A stretch of 64,000 nt of DNA, from assembly GCA_022376465.1 (NCBI GenBank), contig JACDTU010000016.1, positions 806,001 through 870,000 on the forward strand. The letters run 5' to 3'. The position numbers and the translations under genes are program-made. Shown in pieces: positions 21,746 to 33,866 of this stretch (position 1 is the stretch's first letter; each line of letters opens with the position of its first letter). Origin of the DNA: Cubamyces lactineus (Eukaryota > Basidiomycota > Agaricomycetes > Polyporales > Polyporaceae). A model generated the notes under the pieces. That model was not told the origin of the DNA, made no database searches, and saw only the letters and a list, made by a program, of their open reading frames with translations.

Positions 21746-23203
21746 CAGCCAGCGCCACTCGAAGCCGTGTCTGAAAGGCGGGCTTGAGGTTACTGCAACT
21801 CAGAGCCCGAAGCTGAGATTGGACACACCTGGAATGCAGTCCCTTTGCGTATCGCGTAAGGGCTCATCATTCCCGGCGGGATGTCCAACCGCCAGCAGCA
21901 ACGCGTCGACATTAGCGTCGTTTCGAATGCCACCTATGACAAAAAGCAGACAAGTCAGGAATACCGAGTGTGTGCGCTGTACGAATGAACTTGGAAATTG
22001 ACTTACATTCCATGCATCATATACTAGGCGAAGACGTTTTGAGACAAAGGCTACGTTCAGCTCAATCTTTGACACAGCAGAGTGTTCAAAAACGTCCAGG
22101 AGCTTCGGCTAGTCACAGTAAGGTGAATAGCAAGGTGGGTGTCCGTGGGAGAGAAGGCGTGTTCGCCCGACGTGGGGCTGTTAACGACGGCGCGCGCACA
22201 ATAGCCCTAGCGTCTTCGCATCCTGAGGTATGTCAGAGGGATGGGGGTTCGTGTGGGACGCTGCACTATGGCGGGACTCACTAACCGAGCAGCGTTGGGA
22301 GCGCCCGGTTTCTCCATGACTGTTGTCGCATCGGTCGTCGGGGTGCTGCAGGTGCGCGCCGCCAGCGCCGTCAGTGCATGTCCTGCAAGTTGAACGGCAA
22401 AGCCGTTCAATTAAGCGTCAATACGTACTACTGCATAAACCAGGCTAATTCGCTTGAATACCTGTTCGCAATGGAGGAAACGATACGCTGCAAGGTATTA
22501 TGAGTAAGCCTACAACAACGCTCTGAAAGGAACATGGAACTTACGCATGAGGAGGGGTAATCCGTACACCGCTTCCTTGATTGTCGCTACTCCGGCGGCA
22601 GTCCTGATACGAGCACGCCAAACGCCGCTGAGCGCTGACGCCTCTGCTGTCTCATCGGAGTACATGCGCTGTGTGTTGACCTGTGTGAGCGGGAGTATGT
22701 GCACGCTAAGGGCGTCCCTACCTGTATCTGCGCAGGCACATGCGCGAAGCGAGTGACGATTCGCCGCCGAGTGCCTCCGGTCAATTTCAAGGGAGAAGAG
22801 CGGTATTGGCTTTTGGCCAATCCACGTTCAACGCATTCGACAGAAATGTATCTCTGTATCAAAAGAGCAGTATATAACCGTCCTGTTAGTGCTCAGGCTT
22901 ACCATGGGATATTAGCTCCAGCCCGCCAACGCGCACTTGATGTGCAACCCAACCGAACCCAGCAGCGATCGCAGGGCCCAAGTTCCGACGACGAGTACGC
23001 AGTAAGCCCGACGTCCTGAGAGCAAGTGGTGGTGAGATGCAGAGTCCTGAAGCACGCACACAGCCTACCGCCGACGACCGTAGAACGTACTTCCAAATTT
23101 GGCAACCCTTGTCTTGTGGCGGTAGCGGTCTTTTCGCCCACGACTTCAGACTGCACGTCCACGTATTACATTGCTCTCACGCACGTATCCGACTACTGGA
23201 AAA
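21746..23203. other. element interior, no gene resolved
   Basis: Downstream of the transposase stop. Short minus-strand frames occur, one with a Cys-rich GPCDRCWVRLGC run near 22960, but none can be extended or recognised. Confidence 0.35.
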
Positions 23204-26200
23204 CTACGTCGACCACATGGGTATATCTCGCCTAACGCGCAAGAACATATCCCCGTCAATGGTATCAATGACGAAGCGATCTCGACCGTCCTCCGTGAAC
23301 GCGTTTGACACTAAGGCTCCTCGAACGATCGTTGTCGCAAGTATGAATCTGACGGCGTTCCGGTGTTTGCGAACTCGGTGGAGCCCAAGGTCAATGTCGA
23401 TGGCAGGTCTTCGCTCTGTGACAATATCAAAGTGACTGACAAGCGCGATCGGATACGTAGAATCCGCGAACTTGCACATGAAGACTAGGTGGAGTTGGGC
23501 GAATCCGACGTCCTTGTCACTGATCTTGTATATGACATGGTCGTAGCGTGGTTGGCCGTGGAAGGACGGGTTGCATCGAAGGTAGTCGGTGAGCAATTTC
23601 CATGTGACGCAAGATTCGTAGTCGACTTGAATGTACTGGGACACGATAACCTAGATTTAAAATGGGTTATTAGATCATCAATATATGGACACCGCCGCGA
23701 ACGGTACCTCTTCGTGTGCCTGTAGATGCACCCATTCTGCCCCGGTATTGAACCGCCTGTTAAGGTATTCCTCAAGGCGAAGGCGGAAGCGGACAAACAT
23801 CGGGTCGGCGTTGTGGGATCGCTCGAGGTCGGCATACGTCTGCTTGACAAGAGATCCCAACTGGATGTGGGTGAACCGCTGAAATGAGCTGCTTTGCGAC
23901 TTGGTCGTGTCCCCAGGCTGCTCTGTTGACACTGCAAAAGCGCCTCCCTCGCTCTGATTTTGCCTGTTAGACTGGTTGTCCGGGTCGTTGGCGGTTGTGG
24001 CTGTGGAGACTGGCTGAGTTATGGCATCCACATGTGCGCGGATCCCCTGGGCGATCATAACACGATGTTCGATATCTGCAATCTATAGGTAGAGCTTAGT
24101 GATGACATTGAGAATGAGCACCAAGAGAACCTTGGCACAAACCTGGACATCCACGTTTTTGAAATTGGTCTGTTGAAGATAAATCCGCTTGACAGGCCCA
24201 TGCATCTTCTCGAAGAGCTTCCCGCTGAAGTTTTTGGACACGCCTTTCAACCTAACATCAGAAAGGAAGTGTTGATGTGAATGATCTTTGGGGAAATTCC
24301 AATTCTTGTCAGGGTGTTCCTCTTCATATTTCTTTAGCAGTCATGAGTCAAACTAATATATCAATACCAAACTCAATGGACTTGACAAACCTTGATACTC
24401 TCAGAGAACTTTACAAGTCCTCTAGCATACATCTCCATAGTGTAGGCCATATGGACCTCAAGACCTGCAAGAACATCCAAGACAATATAGCAGCGGAGAC
24501 ACTTGAGTAGAGCATAGCCACGTGGACATGTAGTCTTGGGGAAGATATTGTAGCTTGCAGGGACAATGATCTGATTCTGAGCTAAGCAAATTCCTACGGA
24601 TGTAACTTGGTAATTCAGAGCATACCTTTGATATGTCCTCATATTTAGTCCCATCAGTGAAATTGGTAGTTGCTATTGCTGTGAAGTGGTTGAGATCAGG
24701 CCAACGAGGCATAGCACTGAATCTAGTCAGTAGGATGAGTGTTGCAAGTCAGTCTCATTATAAGAAGCTACTTGCTGGTCATTGACTTGAGCCACTGCAG
24801 GCCTCCCAAGATCATCCAAGATGTCTTGATATTGATCGAATAGATGATCACTGAACAGGCCACCATGGTACGCATGCAGTCGGTCCCATGATAACGCCTG
24901 ATAGACATTGCAGTACGGAATCTCCCAAAAGACATTCTGGCACAATAACAGGTTATTGACTAAGATCACATCAGAATAGTACAGGACTTGCCTTGAGTGG
25001 CCTGAGCCCAAGTGGTTTCAGGAGTTCATCCATCTGACCTTTAGTTAATGTTGTGTTCTCGACTATCGCCCGAACCCGATTGGGATCACGAAGGGGATAT
25101 TGTGGCTCAATTGCAAGATATTTCTGCTCTGCGGCGGGGATCTCGCAGACAGGACAAGGACAAAGTCCATTCGGGCCGCGGATGAGTGACATCACTGCTC
25201 TAAGCAAACCATCCTCAGTCAATTATAACATCAACTTTGAAAAGACTCACTGTTCCTCGTAGTCTGCTATCAACATCAGCACAATAGGGTATAGAATACG
25301 GAATATTCCATCTCCGCATTGACACTTGTACCCGGTCTTGGCGTATCTCTTGATACTTTGAAGAACAATTCTGAATGCTTCATGCCACACAGCCCGTTTG
25401 TGATTTGTGAACCCTTTTTTCTTCTCTTCCCTCTCATCCTCAACCTGGGAATGCAATATACACATGAGGATATCAGACAATGTCATGCGACTGGTCACTG
25501 CTTACAATCGGTAGAAAGCCAACAACTTGTCCGCCACCATGTCCATCACCGTTGCGGATACGCGCAGGAAGGTTCGCTAGTCGGGTCATGATTGGATAAC
25601 CCTTCTGAGTCCCGAACGATGACAAACGTGTCTTATCAGCATATACAGCGAAGCATAAAGGGCTTCCATCGTCGGGCAAAGCGGACTAGCAGCATACCGT
25701 GAACAATCAGTGAGTCTGACAAAGGAAGCGGGTGGTGGCACGACTTGCCTCTACATCCCACCATCCATCAGCAGTATTGGGCTCATCAACAAATCGCTCC
25801 CACTCCTTCCCATTGTATTTGAACAGGCGTTGGCTATTCCAAACAAAATGTGGTGCAAGGAGAGGATCCTTGACGAGTGTAAGCGCCCACTCGAAGGGAT
25901 CGCGCAATTGCATGGTGTACGTTCGCTCCATGTCTTTGTACGGGACAACAACTTTATGTGAAACATACTATAGTTACAGGTATATCAGCAGCAGCTCATC
26001 GCAAAGTAGGTATGGTGGTACAGACGGCGGGAGCCCGATGTGATGCCGCATCCCACGTTTTCTTCAGGTCACGGTACGTACGAAAACTAATGGTGGCGCG
26101 GCCGGTCGCAATGCGGTCGATGAGGTCGAGCAGCTTGTTCACGAGCTGCTGGTTGAGAGACGCGTCCGCCGCGATCTCGGCGAACTCGAAGTCCGCAAAT

Positions 26201-26912
26201 GTCTGGAACGGATCCCAGGGGACCTTAGGTAGCTTCGTAGGATCGACGTCAGGCGCTCTACGATTGAAATCCTCGAAGTGCTCGATGGTTGGTGGGCTTC
26301 GAGCATGAGGATGGTATATCGTCAAGAAGTCGTCCTGCACGAGTTCAGGGACGTGCAAGAGCTTCGGTACTCGAAACGTTGGCAGCTTGAGCGACGCGCC
26401 GGTCGACGTGCCGGTCGACGTTGCATCCGAGATGTTCTCGGCACTTTCGACACCGAGGTCGTCGGCGAAGACAACGTCAAGCGGAGGAAGTTCTACGTTA
26501 CGAGATACGCCAATGAGCTCTTCGTCAGAACGGGCGCTTCAGATCGTATCAGAGAAAACGCTTACCCTCACGAGGAGGCTCCGCATCCATAGGATGATGT
26601 GGAGCGGGGGGTCCTGGCTCGGGGCCGTGTTGGTAATGGTTCGGGATGGATGGATCCACTCCTGACGGACGTTCAAGTGAAGTTCAGTTTGACAACTATG
26701 CAATCACAGTTTACGATGAGAAACTTACCGTCGCGCATACGAACCAATTCGCTAGCCCCCGCCGCGACTTGCAGTTGACGCTGGCAAGTACGCTGATGCG
26801 TTGCGAGCCCGTTTTGAAAGAATTCACGTCCGCATCGTTCACATTGAACTCTGACGTTGTTTTTCTTGCGTCCCGGAGCCATCTGAACTCGAAGCCTTGC
26901 GATGTCGGCCAA
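23204..26912 (-). CDS. Plavaka-type transposase
   Basis: Multi-exon transposase of the basidiomycete Plavaka group, related to CACTA/EnSpm elements. It cuts and joins the element ends. The N-terminus has a C2H2-like zinc finger (CERCGREFF...H-x3-C, residues about 24-44). Further landmarks in order: KVPWDPFQTFADFEFAEIA; PLLAPHFVWNSQRLFKYNG; CFAVYADKTRLSSFGTQKGY; YPIVLMLIADYEEQ; GPNGLCPCPVCEIP; SWDRLHAYHGGLFSDHL; DKNWNFPKDHSHQHF; FTDGTKYEDISK; KLFEKMHGPVKRIYLQQTNF; CNPSFHGQPRYDHVIYK; FVIDTIDGDMFLRV. The acidic residues in YADKT, ADYEEQ and DRLH are candidates for the catalytic site. Every junction I followed stays in frame, including two GC-AG introns (25748-25686, 24991-24937). Not every exon edge was fixed, and the ATG could instead be at 26882. 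Confidence 0.8.
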
Positions 26913-26959
26913 TACTCAGCGTTTCAGGACGATATCGGAAGGAGGTCACTTACACACTT

Positions 26960-27219
26960 ACCAAGAGGTACTCAGACTTGACGTCTCCGGGTGGTAGCAC
27001 GGCGGACGGCCTCAGGATGCCTCAGGATGGTGCCCGAGATGGCTCGAGATAAGAGAGAAAGACGCTCGACTCCCGAATATCTCGGGATGCCTCCCGACCA
27101 CCTACCGATATCGGGTGGCCCTCCGGCGGCCCTCGGTAACCTATCCCGGGCCGGTACGAGGCAATGCCGAGGGGGCCGAGGGGAGGGCGCTACTCCGGAG
27201 ACAATAAGCTTTTTCCGAC
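26960..27219 (-). repeat. right inverted/subterminal repeat of the transposon
   Basis: Inverted counterpart of 13201-13560. Read on the minus strand from 27219 it begins GTCGGAAAAAGC, then CTCCGGAGTAGC, and contains CATCCCGAGAT, GCCATCTCGGG and CATCCTGAGG units. Confidence 0.6.
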
Positions 27220-28017
27220 ACATGGTTACTACTAGATGATTTCATAACGTAGACTCCTGGCCGCGTGAATCCTGTCTGTTGTGCTCGTCTTCTCTCACTC
27301 AATAGAGTGCATCGATCGACTGCCTACGGGAGACTAGTGAAGCCCATGAGGTGGCTATTAAGAGAGACATTACCTTCGAAATATCTCCAATCGTCGTGGT
27401 GCTATCCGGATCTCGACGTCTTTCTCCTCCAAGTTCGGCGTCCGTCTATAGTGCGCATCTACTATACTAGTAGTAAAACTGTACTCACGCTCTTCTAGTG
27501 CTTGGGTGAGGCAGGTTGAACGAGTATGTAATGTTTTCATGCTGCACGAGGTTTTCGATCAGGTCCGCTCGCTCGTCGAGTACGTATCTGATTGCAGGCT
27601 GCGGCTGGAGGACGCCGATGGACATAGTCTCAGGGAGGTGCGCGGGGCGACATGGTAGTTGACAGTCCGAGGTCGTTCGAAGCACGAAAACATGCAACGA
27701 GACTGGCTCCTACGGTTATCCGACCGTATAGATACATACACACCCGACTGCTGACACATGGTTCTCCGCCAGATCCGAGGCGGACACTCTTGCGACGGCT
27801 ATCGAGGTTGCTCTCCAACAAGCGTATTCAACAGGTGATCTCAGCACCGTAGATGCACTGTGCACTTGTCTGGATTGGACGCATCATTGCAAGGTTTTGT
27901 ATATATCATCACTGCACAATGAGAGCACGTAAGTTTGTTGGCTGTAACAGCTATTTCGCCAGAAGGTGCGATATCGCATGCCCTGCTCGGCGCTCGCAAA
28001 ATGTCCATTGAAGGATA
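27220..28017. other. intergenic, right flank of the element
   Basis: Starts with ACAT (27220-27223), the proposed target duplication. The rest has no supportable gene and leads into the 3' end of F-box copy 3. Confidence 0.45.
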
Positions 28018-29421
28018 TCAGTCTCGTCGAGATTGATACATCCTGTCGATCCACAAAATCTTCACCTGGATCCCCGCCTGTGTGAAGCTGGTGAACATCG
28101 GGAAGATGCGCTCCTTAGCCTTCACGAAGCACGCTCGCGCCTGCCAGACCTGCTGCCTTTGACCTATCAAGAAGACCATGTCCGAGGTCATCATCTGAAT
28201 CTCGAGGCAGGTAAATCGTGGATAGCGTCGTGTACCCAAGTCGTCTCCGTTGGTACTGAGGCAGGCCTGTGCGAGCCGTGCGAATGCTGCGCTACAGCTC
28301 GAAAGCCAATCGAGAGGAGTGAGGAACACCAATGAAAGGGTTTCAAGGTCAGGGAAGGGAGGGGCGTCAGGTGCAGAGAGGAGGTCTGAGAGTTCCAGGA
28401 GAAAGAATGGGGAGATAGAGGGTCGCCTGGAGATTGCTGCAGGTCCGTATATCTCCGTCCGTAGGTATCTTCTGTCGGAATAGACGGCAGAGCCATCGTA
28501 CTGGAGACAGAGAGATCGCAAGCGGCTGCATTTTGGCAAGTCAGCGAACACTCGCCGCATATGTTCGCCTATGAAACCGTGTTAGTTTTGGGTACCCGCA
28601 ACATCTCCTTGCAGAAAGGAGCACTTACGTCCGAGGCGATCTATTGCACCCTTTTCGGTGAGGTCGCGGATGACAATGCCGAAGTGAATCAATTGAGGGG
28701 CACAGGAAGGGACTTCAACTCTAGGTATGTCCTTCTGACAGCCAATGACCCGCAAGTCCAAAGACCGCAAGTGGGACGTCTCGAGTGCCGAGCTCCTCCT
28801 GAGGGCCGATGTGATATCTCGAAATACCGCGTCTCGCGTCCTGCGGCGCGCCACAATTGAGAGAACACGAAGGTTGGGTTTCGGAGATGTGTTACGGCTG
28901 TAATCTGACCGACCGTCGGAGAGCGCAGTGATGTATGGGAGCGGCGGCAAGTAGGGAAGTGGGCGGGGTCCAGATGAGTGGCTGTGATCCCCTATGTTGA
29001 ACAGGTATAGTGCGTCCAGTGTATGGATGGACCCGATGAGGAGGAAAAGCCTAGGGAGACTGGCACAGTCCACACCAAATAGCTTGAGCGACCTGAGAGC
29101 CGGGAACAGTCTACATAGGTGGATCGCCCCTTCGAGTGAAAGTTCCGAGCGTTGAGCACAAGAGACGGTGAACGAGTGAACAAGGTAGCCAATGTCTGGG
29201 CACAGGACAAGGATCTCAGACAGCTTAGCGAGCTGATCCTTGAGCTTGAACGATCCAACGTTTAGGTCGACGTCTCTCCACAGGAGCGAGCGACAAGCAG
29301 GGAGGAGACCGCGGCATACGAGGGAGCATGTGGTGAGGACTGGTCGAATGTTGCCGTCCAGGAAGTTGAGCGCGTGTTCGAGCACTTCGATGGGTATGTG
29401 AGGAAGTAGAGACAGCGACAT
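28018..29421 (-). CDS. F-box/LRR-like protein, copy 3
   Basis: Third local family member, 447 residues. F-box core PIEVLEHALNFLDGN, then CSLVCRGLLPACRSLLWRDV, followed by leucine-rich stretches (LRSLKLFGVD, LRSLDLRVIG, LETLSLVFLTP). Exons 29421-28629 and 28568-28018 with a 60-nt intron (GTAAGTGC...AACAC...CATAG) at the conserved family position. The strongest resemblance is to copy 2, with which it shares long stretches throughout, so these two are probably the most recent pair. They now lie about 18 kb apart with the transposon between them. Confidence 0.85.
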
Positions 29422-30243
29422 TTACACAGTGGAGGGTGCTAGCGGGGACCAAGGGTTAATGTCGGTGGAGAGACTTACAAAGCCTACTATTAGTAGTACA
29501 CGGGAATCAATGGCCGCGGCAGGAGCGTCTGACCTGATCCAGAGAAGAGACCGAGTGGTATTCTCAGTGAACTTCGAGTCCACCCCTAGCGCCGTTTGTC
29601 GTGTTGAACGCTTCTGGATGTTCGACGATATATGGACAGAGACAGTCGATGGACTGGTGCATGTTGCTCGACCGGTCCTCACCAGCTGGTGTGCCGAAGG
29701 CCGCACTGGGACTGTCTCATCCGTGACCTGAGCCAGCTTGAACACAAAGTTGACACGGATGCGGGCCAAATGACCTATTGGATCCGAGTTTTGTGAACAT
29801 GGCAGCGCTGAACGAAGACATAGCGTGCGAAGACATCCGTCCTAAGACCGGGCAAAGTCAGCCGTTCTGTCAACGCCATAGGGTATGATTGGAAGAGGCC
29901 ACCTCACTGTTTCATCCTCGACCGCATTGCGAAGTCGAACGAAGGTAAGCTGGGTGTAGGTGTACCATGGGATGATGGTCGTCCATGTCGATGATATCCG
30001 TCATCAACTTTTGCGTGCGCTTAGGCGCCTGCTAAGACGTCTACACGAGTAAGCGCTAGCGCTATTGAGACCCCCATTTGAAACTACACGGACGATGGAT
30101 AGATAGGACGATATCGACTTGTATTCTACTTCGTATACAATCGTGTGCATATGATACAGATACATAGCGACTGGGCCCCCGCGTCCAGGCGACGAAGCCC
30201 AAGCTACACAACAACGTTACTCAAAATATACGTCTACTCAAGC
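29422..30243. other. intergenic, no gene seen
   Basis: Upstream of F-box copy 3 and downstream of the Axl2-like stop codon. A minus-strand open frame (29769-29422) and a plus-strand frame (29429-29731) overlap each other and show no recognisable motif. Confidence 0.5.
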
Positions 30244-33200
30244 TTACCCCGACTTGCGCTCCACGACCTCTACAACCACGCGCCCGACGCACTCCCCGCT
30301 TACCCGCTCATACACACCCATATCGAACGCGCCCACGTCCCCTGCCGCAGGCGTCCCAAAGAACTCCACCACCCGCTTCTCGACGCGCGCGCCCGTGCCG
30401 CTCGGGACGGCGTCCATGTCGACCTTCATGAACTTGGGCAGCGGCTTGCCCGACACGAGCCGTACCTCCAGGCCGCCGGTCGACTTGCGCGACGCGGTGG
30501 TCGACACGCGGTACCGGAACCGATCTCCTACCCGTGCGAGCATCCGCGGAACGTTCGCGGCGGACGCTGACCCGACGTCGTGCCCATTGTGAGAGGACTC
30601 GATGGACGTGAATGACGGCACGGGGGATGGGTCGACTATCGTCTAGTGTCAGCAGTTTCACCAAACGTCGTATAGGGGATGGACGCACTGTGTGATGCCA
30701 GGCTACGTCCGTCGTCTCCCAACGCGCGCACGTACTGAATTCCCGTTTTCAGCTCGTCTGCGCTGGGCTCAGCCTGCACCGGCTGCGCCGCACGCGAGTT
30801 TCTAAACACTTTCGCCATCTGGCTCGCTACCCTCTTCGGCCCGTCTACCGCAGTCTTCCCACCACCGCCGGCAGGCGCATCTGGGTCGGGTGAGAAGAAC
30901 GATGTAGGCAGCTTCGGAACAGGGACGCGGGTGGCGCTCGTGAACGGTACCAGACGTGGGCGTCCTGCATCGCCAGGATGGACGGACTGGAACGAGATCG
31001 CACTGGCAGCACTGCGCACAGACATGGCGCGGGTCGCCCGTTGGATCACTGCCTCGGCCTCGTGCGTGCGTGACGAAGAGTTCGTGGCCAACGACGAGGC
31101 GAGGGACTTCAGAGATGCGAGTTCGCCGTCGGGTCGGTGCGCCTGCGGAGGAGTCGTGATCACCTTGGGCGGAGCAAAGTCGGCACGACGACGAGGAACA
31201 GAGCGTGCATCGGTGGACGACGAGGGCGAATCCATGAGGCTGGTGAGCCCGCTAGGCGCGTAGTTCGTAGGATCGAATCGTGGCAAGTCAGGAAGACTGT
31301 CGGTCGTCATAGGCAGCCCGTCGATGCTGCCGCGAGCTATGGCAGTCCCTGCGCGAGGCTCGCTGGTCATGATGAGCGTAGGCTTCGAGATGACGGGTCG
31401 CTTAGGTCCGCTCACGACGCGCCTATACTTGTCGCTCACGATACGCGCTGTGGCACGAATCTTGCCTAAGAATTCCACCTTCTTCATGACTCCGGGGCTT
31501 TGAGGTAGACTAGCAGGGCTGAGAGGAGATCGAAGATTAGGTGCACCGGTCGTGTTGGAGAGCGTCCGTGTCAGAACGCGAGACAAGGCAGCGCCGAAGC
31601 CCACGTCCTGCTCATCATTCTTGTCGGGCGAAGCGGGGCGGACACCATCGCTCCAGCCGTATCCTTGCTCGCTCTTCGGGCCGTCATAGGTCGCCCCGTC
31701 AACTTCAATGCCGATGCCGTACCACTTCATCTCGGCGTCGGTCCACGCCCTACGGCCCTCCTCGCCTAGCACCGCAGAATCAGGGACGTGAGTACAGCGT
31801 CGCAAGAAAGCAAAGGCAATTGCGATGGACACGAAGGCAGCGATGATGCCGAAGGCGATCTTCAACCCGAGAAGCAGCTTCGCGCGAGCAGCGGTAGACA
31901 GCCCTCCAGTCTTGTTGTGTTGGCTGGCATAGTCTCCTTTAGAAAGCGAGAGGGGCAGGCTCGCGTGAGAGGTTGAGTGAGTGATGCGCGAATACGCCGT
32001 GAACGTGACGGCGATGTGCGAATACGACACATCCGCAGGTATAGTACCAGTGAGCTGCGCAGAGCTAGAGTCAAAGACCAAGTAGTTGCCAGCGTCCGCA
32101 GGATCAAAGGCAGCTGTCAAGTTGACATCCGAGTCCTGCTTCCCGAGACCACTGCTGTTAGAGAAGTACTGCACAAGATCAAAGGAGAAGCTGCTGCCAG
32201 GGTTAACCAGTATGGGTTGTAAATCAGGTGTGGAGAAGAAGGATGGTACCGCAGCGATCATCACTGTCGTCTCGAGTGTCTGATTGACCGAGGATGTGAG
32301 TGTAACCGGTAAGACCCCGTTAGAGAAGTCCGGAGGAGGTTGCCCGCTAAGAGTTCGAGTAGTCTCATTATACCTCAGCCAGCTCTCAAGACCCGAGATA
32401 TCAAGATCTATGGAAGTGATGTTCAACGGCGACACAGGTTCACCGTCCAGTAGTACCCCAGAGTAGTCCATAGAAGAGCTCAAGGCCACTTGAAAGGAAG
32501 CGTCTGCAGTGACGTTGATAGTCGGCAGAGAAGGCGTCATCATTGAGAGGTCATGAGCAGCTACGACGAGGTCAAACGGCACAGACGCAGCCGAGTAGCC
32601 TTCTTGATCAGATGCATGAAGTACCAGGGAGACAACCTGAGGCCCAGTGAGCTCTTCCGGTCGAGGCGTGACTCCGTCGAACGTCATTGCCCTTTCGTTG
32701 AATTTGATCCAATTCGGCATAGGCGATCCGTCAAGTTGAGTAGCAGCATAGTAGAGGCTGTTCGGCGCGACAAAAGTGTTGTACTGAAAGCCGATGCTAT
32801 AGGACCATTTAGGAGGCACGCGCAGGGTCGGTCTAGAATTGTAGAGAGCAGACGTGTTAGAGACCAAGAATACCGAAGATAGTGATGGGTTCTTGTCATT
32901 GAACTGGTCTTCAATTGGGATGTGGAGCTCTGGCGGAGGATACGGAGTGACACAGAGTGTCACTGAGGACGAAGCCGAGTCCGACGACGCTGGATCGCTA
33001 GCGGTAACAGTAATCTGTGGAGATCCCTCGTCGTCAGAATCCGGAGTCCCATGGAATGTAAATGTCTCAGGGTCAAAGAATAGCCATCCCGGGAGCGGAT
33101 CAACGGTGTAAGTCAGAGAATCGTTCGCCGTTGAAACGAACGTATTTGAAGAGAATGTCCAGGAGAAAGGAGCGTTGATGCGGGCGATGGGAGGCAGCTG

Positions 33201-33287
33201 GTCGTCTAGTTCGTAGGACACAGAAACCGACGACGCGCCTGCCAAAAGCGCAGTAAGAAGGACGGGGAGGTAAAGAACGAGGTGCAT
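30244..33287 (-). CDS. AXL2: Axl2-like cadherin-fold polarity protein
   Basis: Type I plasma-membrane protein of 996 residues resembling yeast Axl2, a landmark for bud-site choice and septin organisation. It has a signal peptide (LVLYLPVLLTALLAGASS, residues 3-20) and tandem cadherin-like (CADG) repeats to about residue 460. The first repeat is marked by FSWTFSSNTF, LPGWLFFDPETFTFHGTP and ITVTASDP; the second by SIGFQYNTF and MPNWIKFNERAMTFDG. One membrane helix follows (about 468-492, GIIAAFVSIAIAFAFLRR), then a long Ser/Pro-rich cytoplasmic tail. Two exons, 33287-30689 and 30635-30244, with a 53-nt intron. The last exon holds a conserved-looking C-terminal domain (RVGDRFRYRVSTT...VVEFFGTPAAGDVGAFDMGV). 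It lies 579 bp downstream of the Bud6/Aip3 gene on the same strand. The symbol is by family resemblance. Confidence 0.85.
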
Positions 33288-33866
33288 AGTGATGAATAGA
33301 GAGTGGTGTTAGCTACTGGGATGCGACGGTAGTCGACCAGCGACCTCGTTTCGATGGAACACTGAGATACGCGTAGAGACAGGCGACGGTGTCGGGGCCA
33401 GTGGCTTTCGGGTCGACGAGGACGACGAGGGATACAGAGACCAAGACGCAGAAGACGAGAGGAAGGAGGAAGAGACGAGCAGCAGCGACTGCACCATCCC
33501 GCCAAATATCGAGTTCAAATCAACTCAGTCACGTGGGCGTTCTACTCGTTTCGCCTCCGCGCTCTTCCTTCAGAGGATCTTCAGCCGTACGAACGGTACC
33601 GTGTGCTCAAGTCTCATATCGAAGACGAAAATGGATTACAATTATCGCTAGGCAAGCGTTGCACTAACATACACGAAAGCTGAGCAAACAAACGAGTGTT
33701 AGCGCGGGTGAAGATCGGCACAAGTGACAACGAGTGGAAGGAGCGCCCCTTCATGCCTGGGCACAATCATAAATGGGGACCTGCACAGCCTGTCCATGGA
33801 TAAACATACTAAGCGAACTGGGAGGAAGCAGAATGACGGGTATCGTTCAAGTCGAAGAGGTATTCG
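33288..33866. other. intergenic between Axl2-like and Bud6 genes
   Basis: Promoter and leader of the Axl2-like gene plus the Bud6 3' end. Open frames here are antisense shadows with no motif. Confidence 0.5.

Larger units (their letters stand above)
13201..27219. mobile_element. 14-kb Plavaka-type (CACTA-like) DNA transposon
   Basis: Both ends read GTCGGAAA in inverted orientation, followed a little inside by CTCCGGAtAGC (left) and CTCCGGAgTAGC (right). Farther in, both have a block resembling CCATCTCGrG...CATCyTGAG...CATCC. The base pairs ACAT precede the left end (13197-13200) and follow the right end (27220-27223), fitting a 4-bp target duplication. If the ends are instead TGTCGG, the duplication would be the 2 bp CA. 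Inside are a transposase gene (23.2-26.9 kb), a DUF6698-like gene (14.2-16.7 kb) and decayed captured sequence (about 17-23 kb). The transposase frame looks open, so the copy could be autonomous and fairly young. The exact ends are inferred from only two copies of the repeat. Confidence 0.65.

Noticed and set aside
22899..23162. Cys-rich GPCDRC...C run as a zinc-cluster transcription factor
   Set aside because: Only part of the six-cysteine pattern is present and the frame cannot be extended.
13201..27219. CRISPR-like array or bacterial defence island in the repeat-rich area
   Set aside because: The repeats are transposon ends and minisatellite; the genes are eukaryotic with spliceosomal introns.
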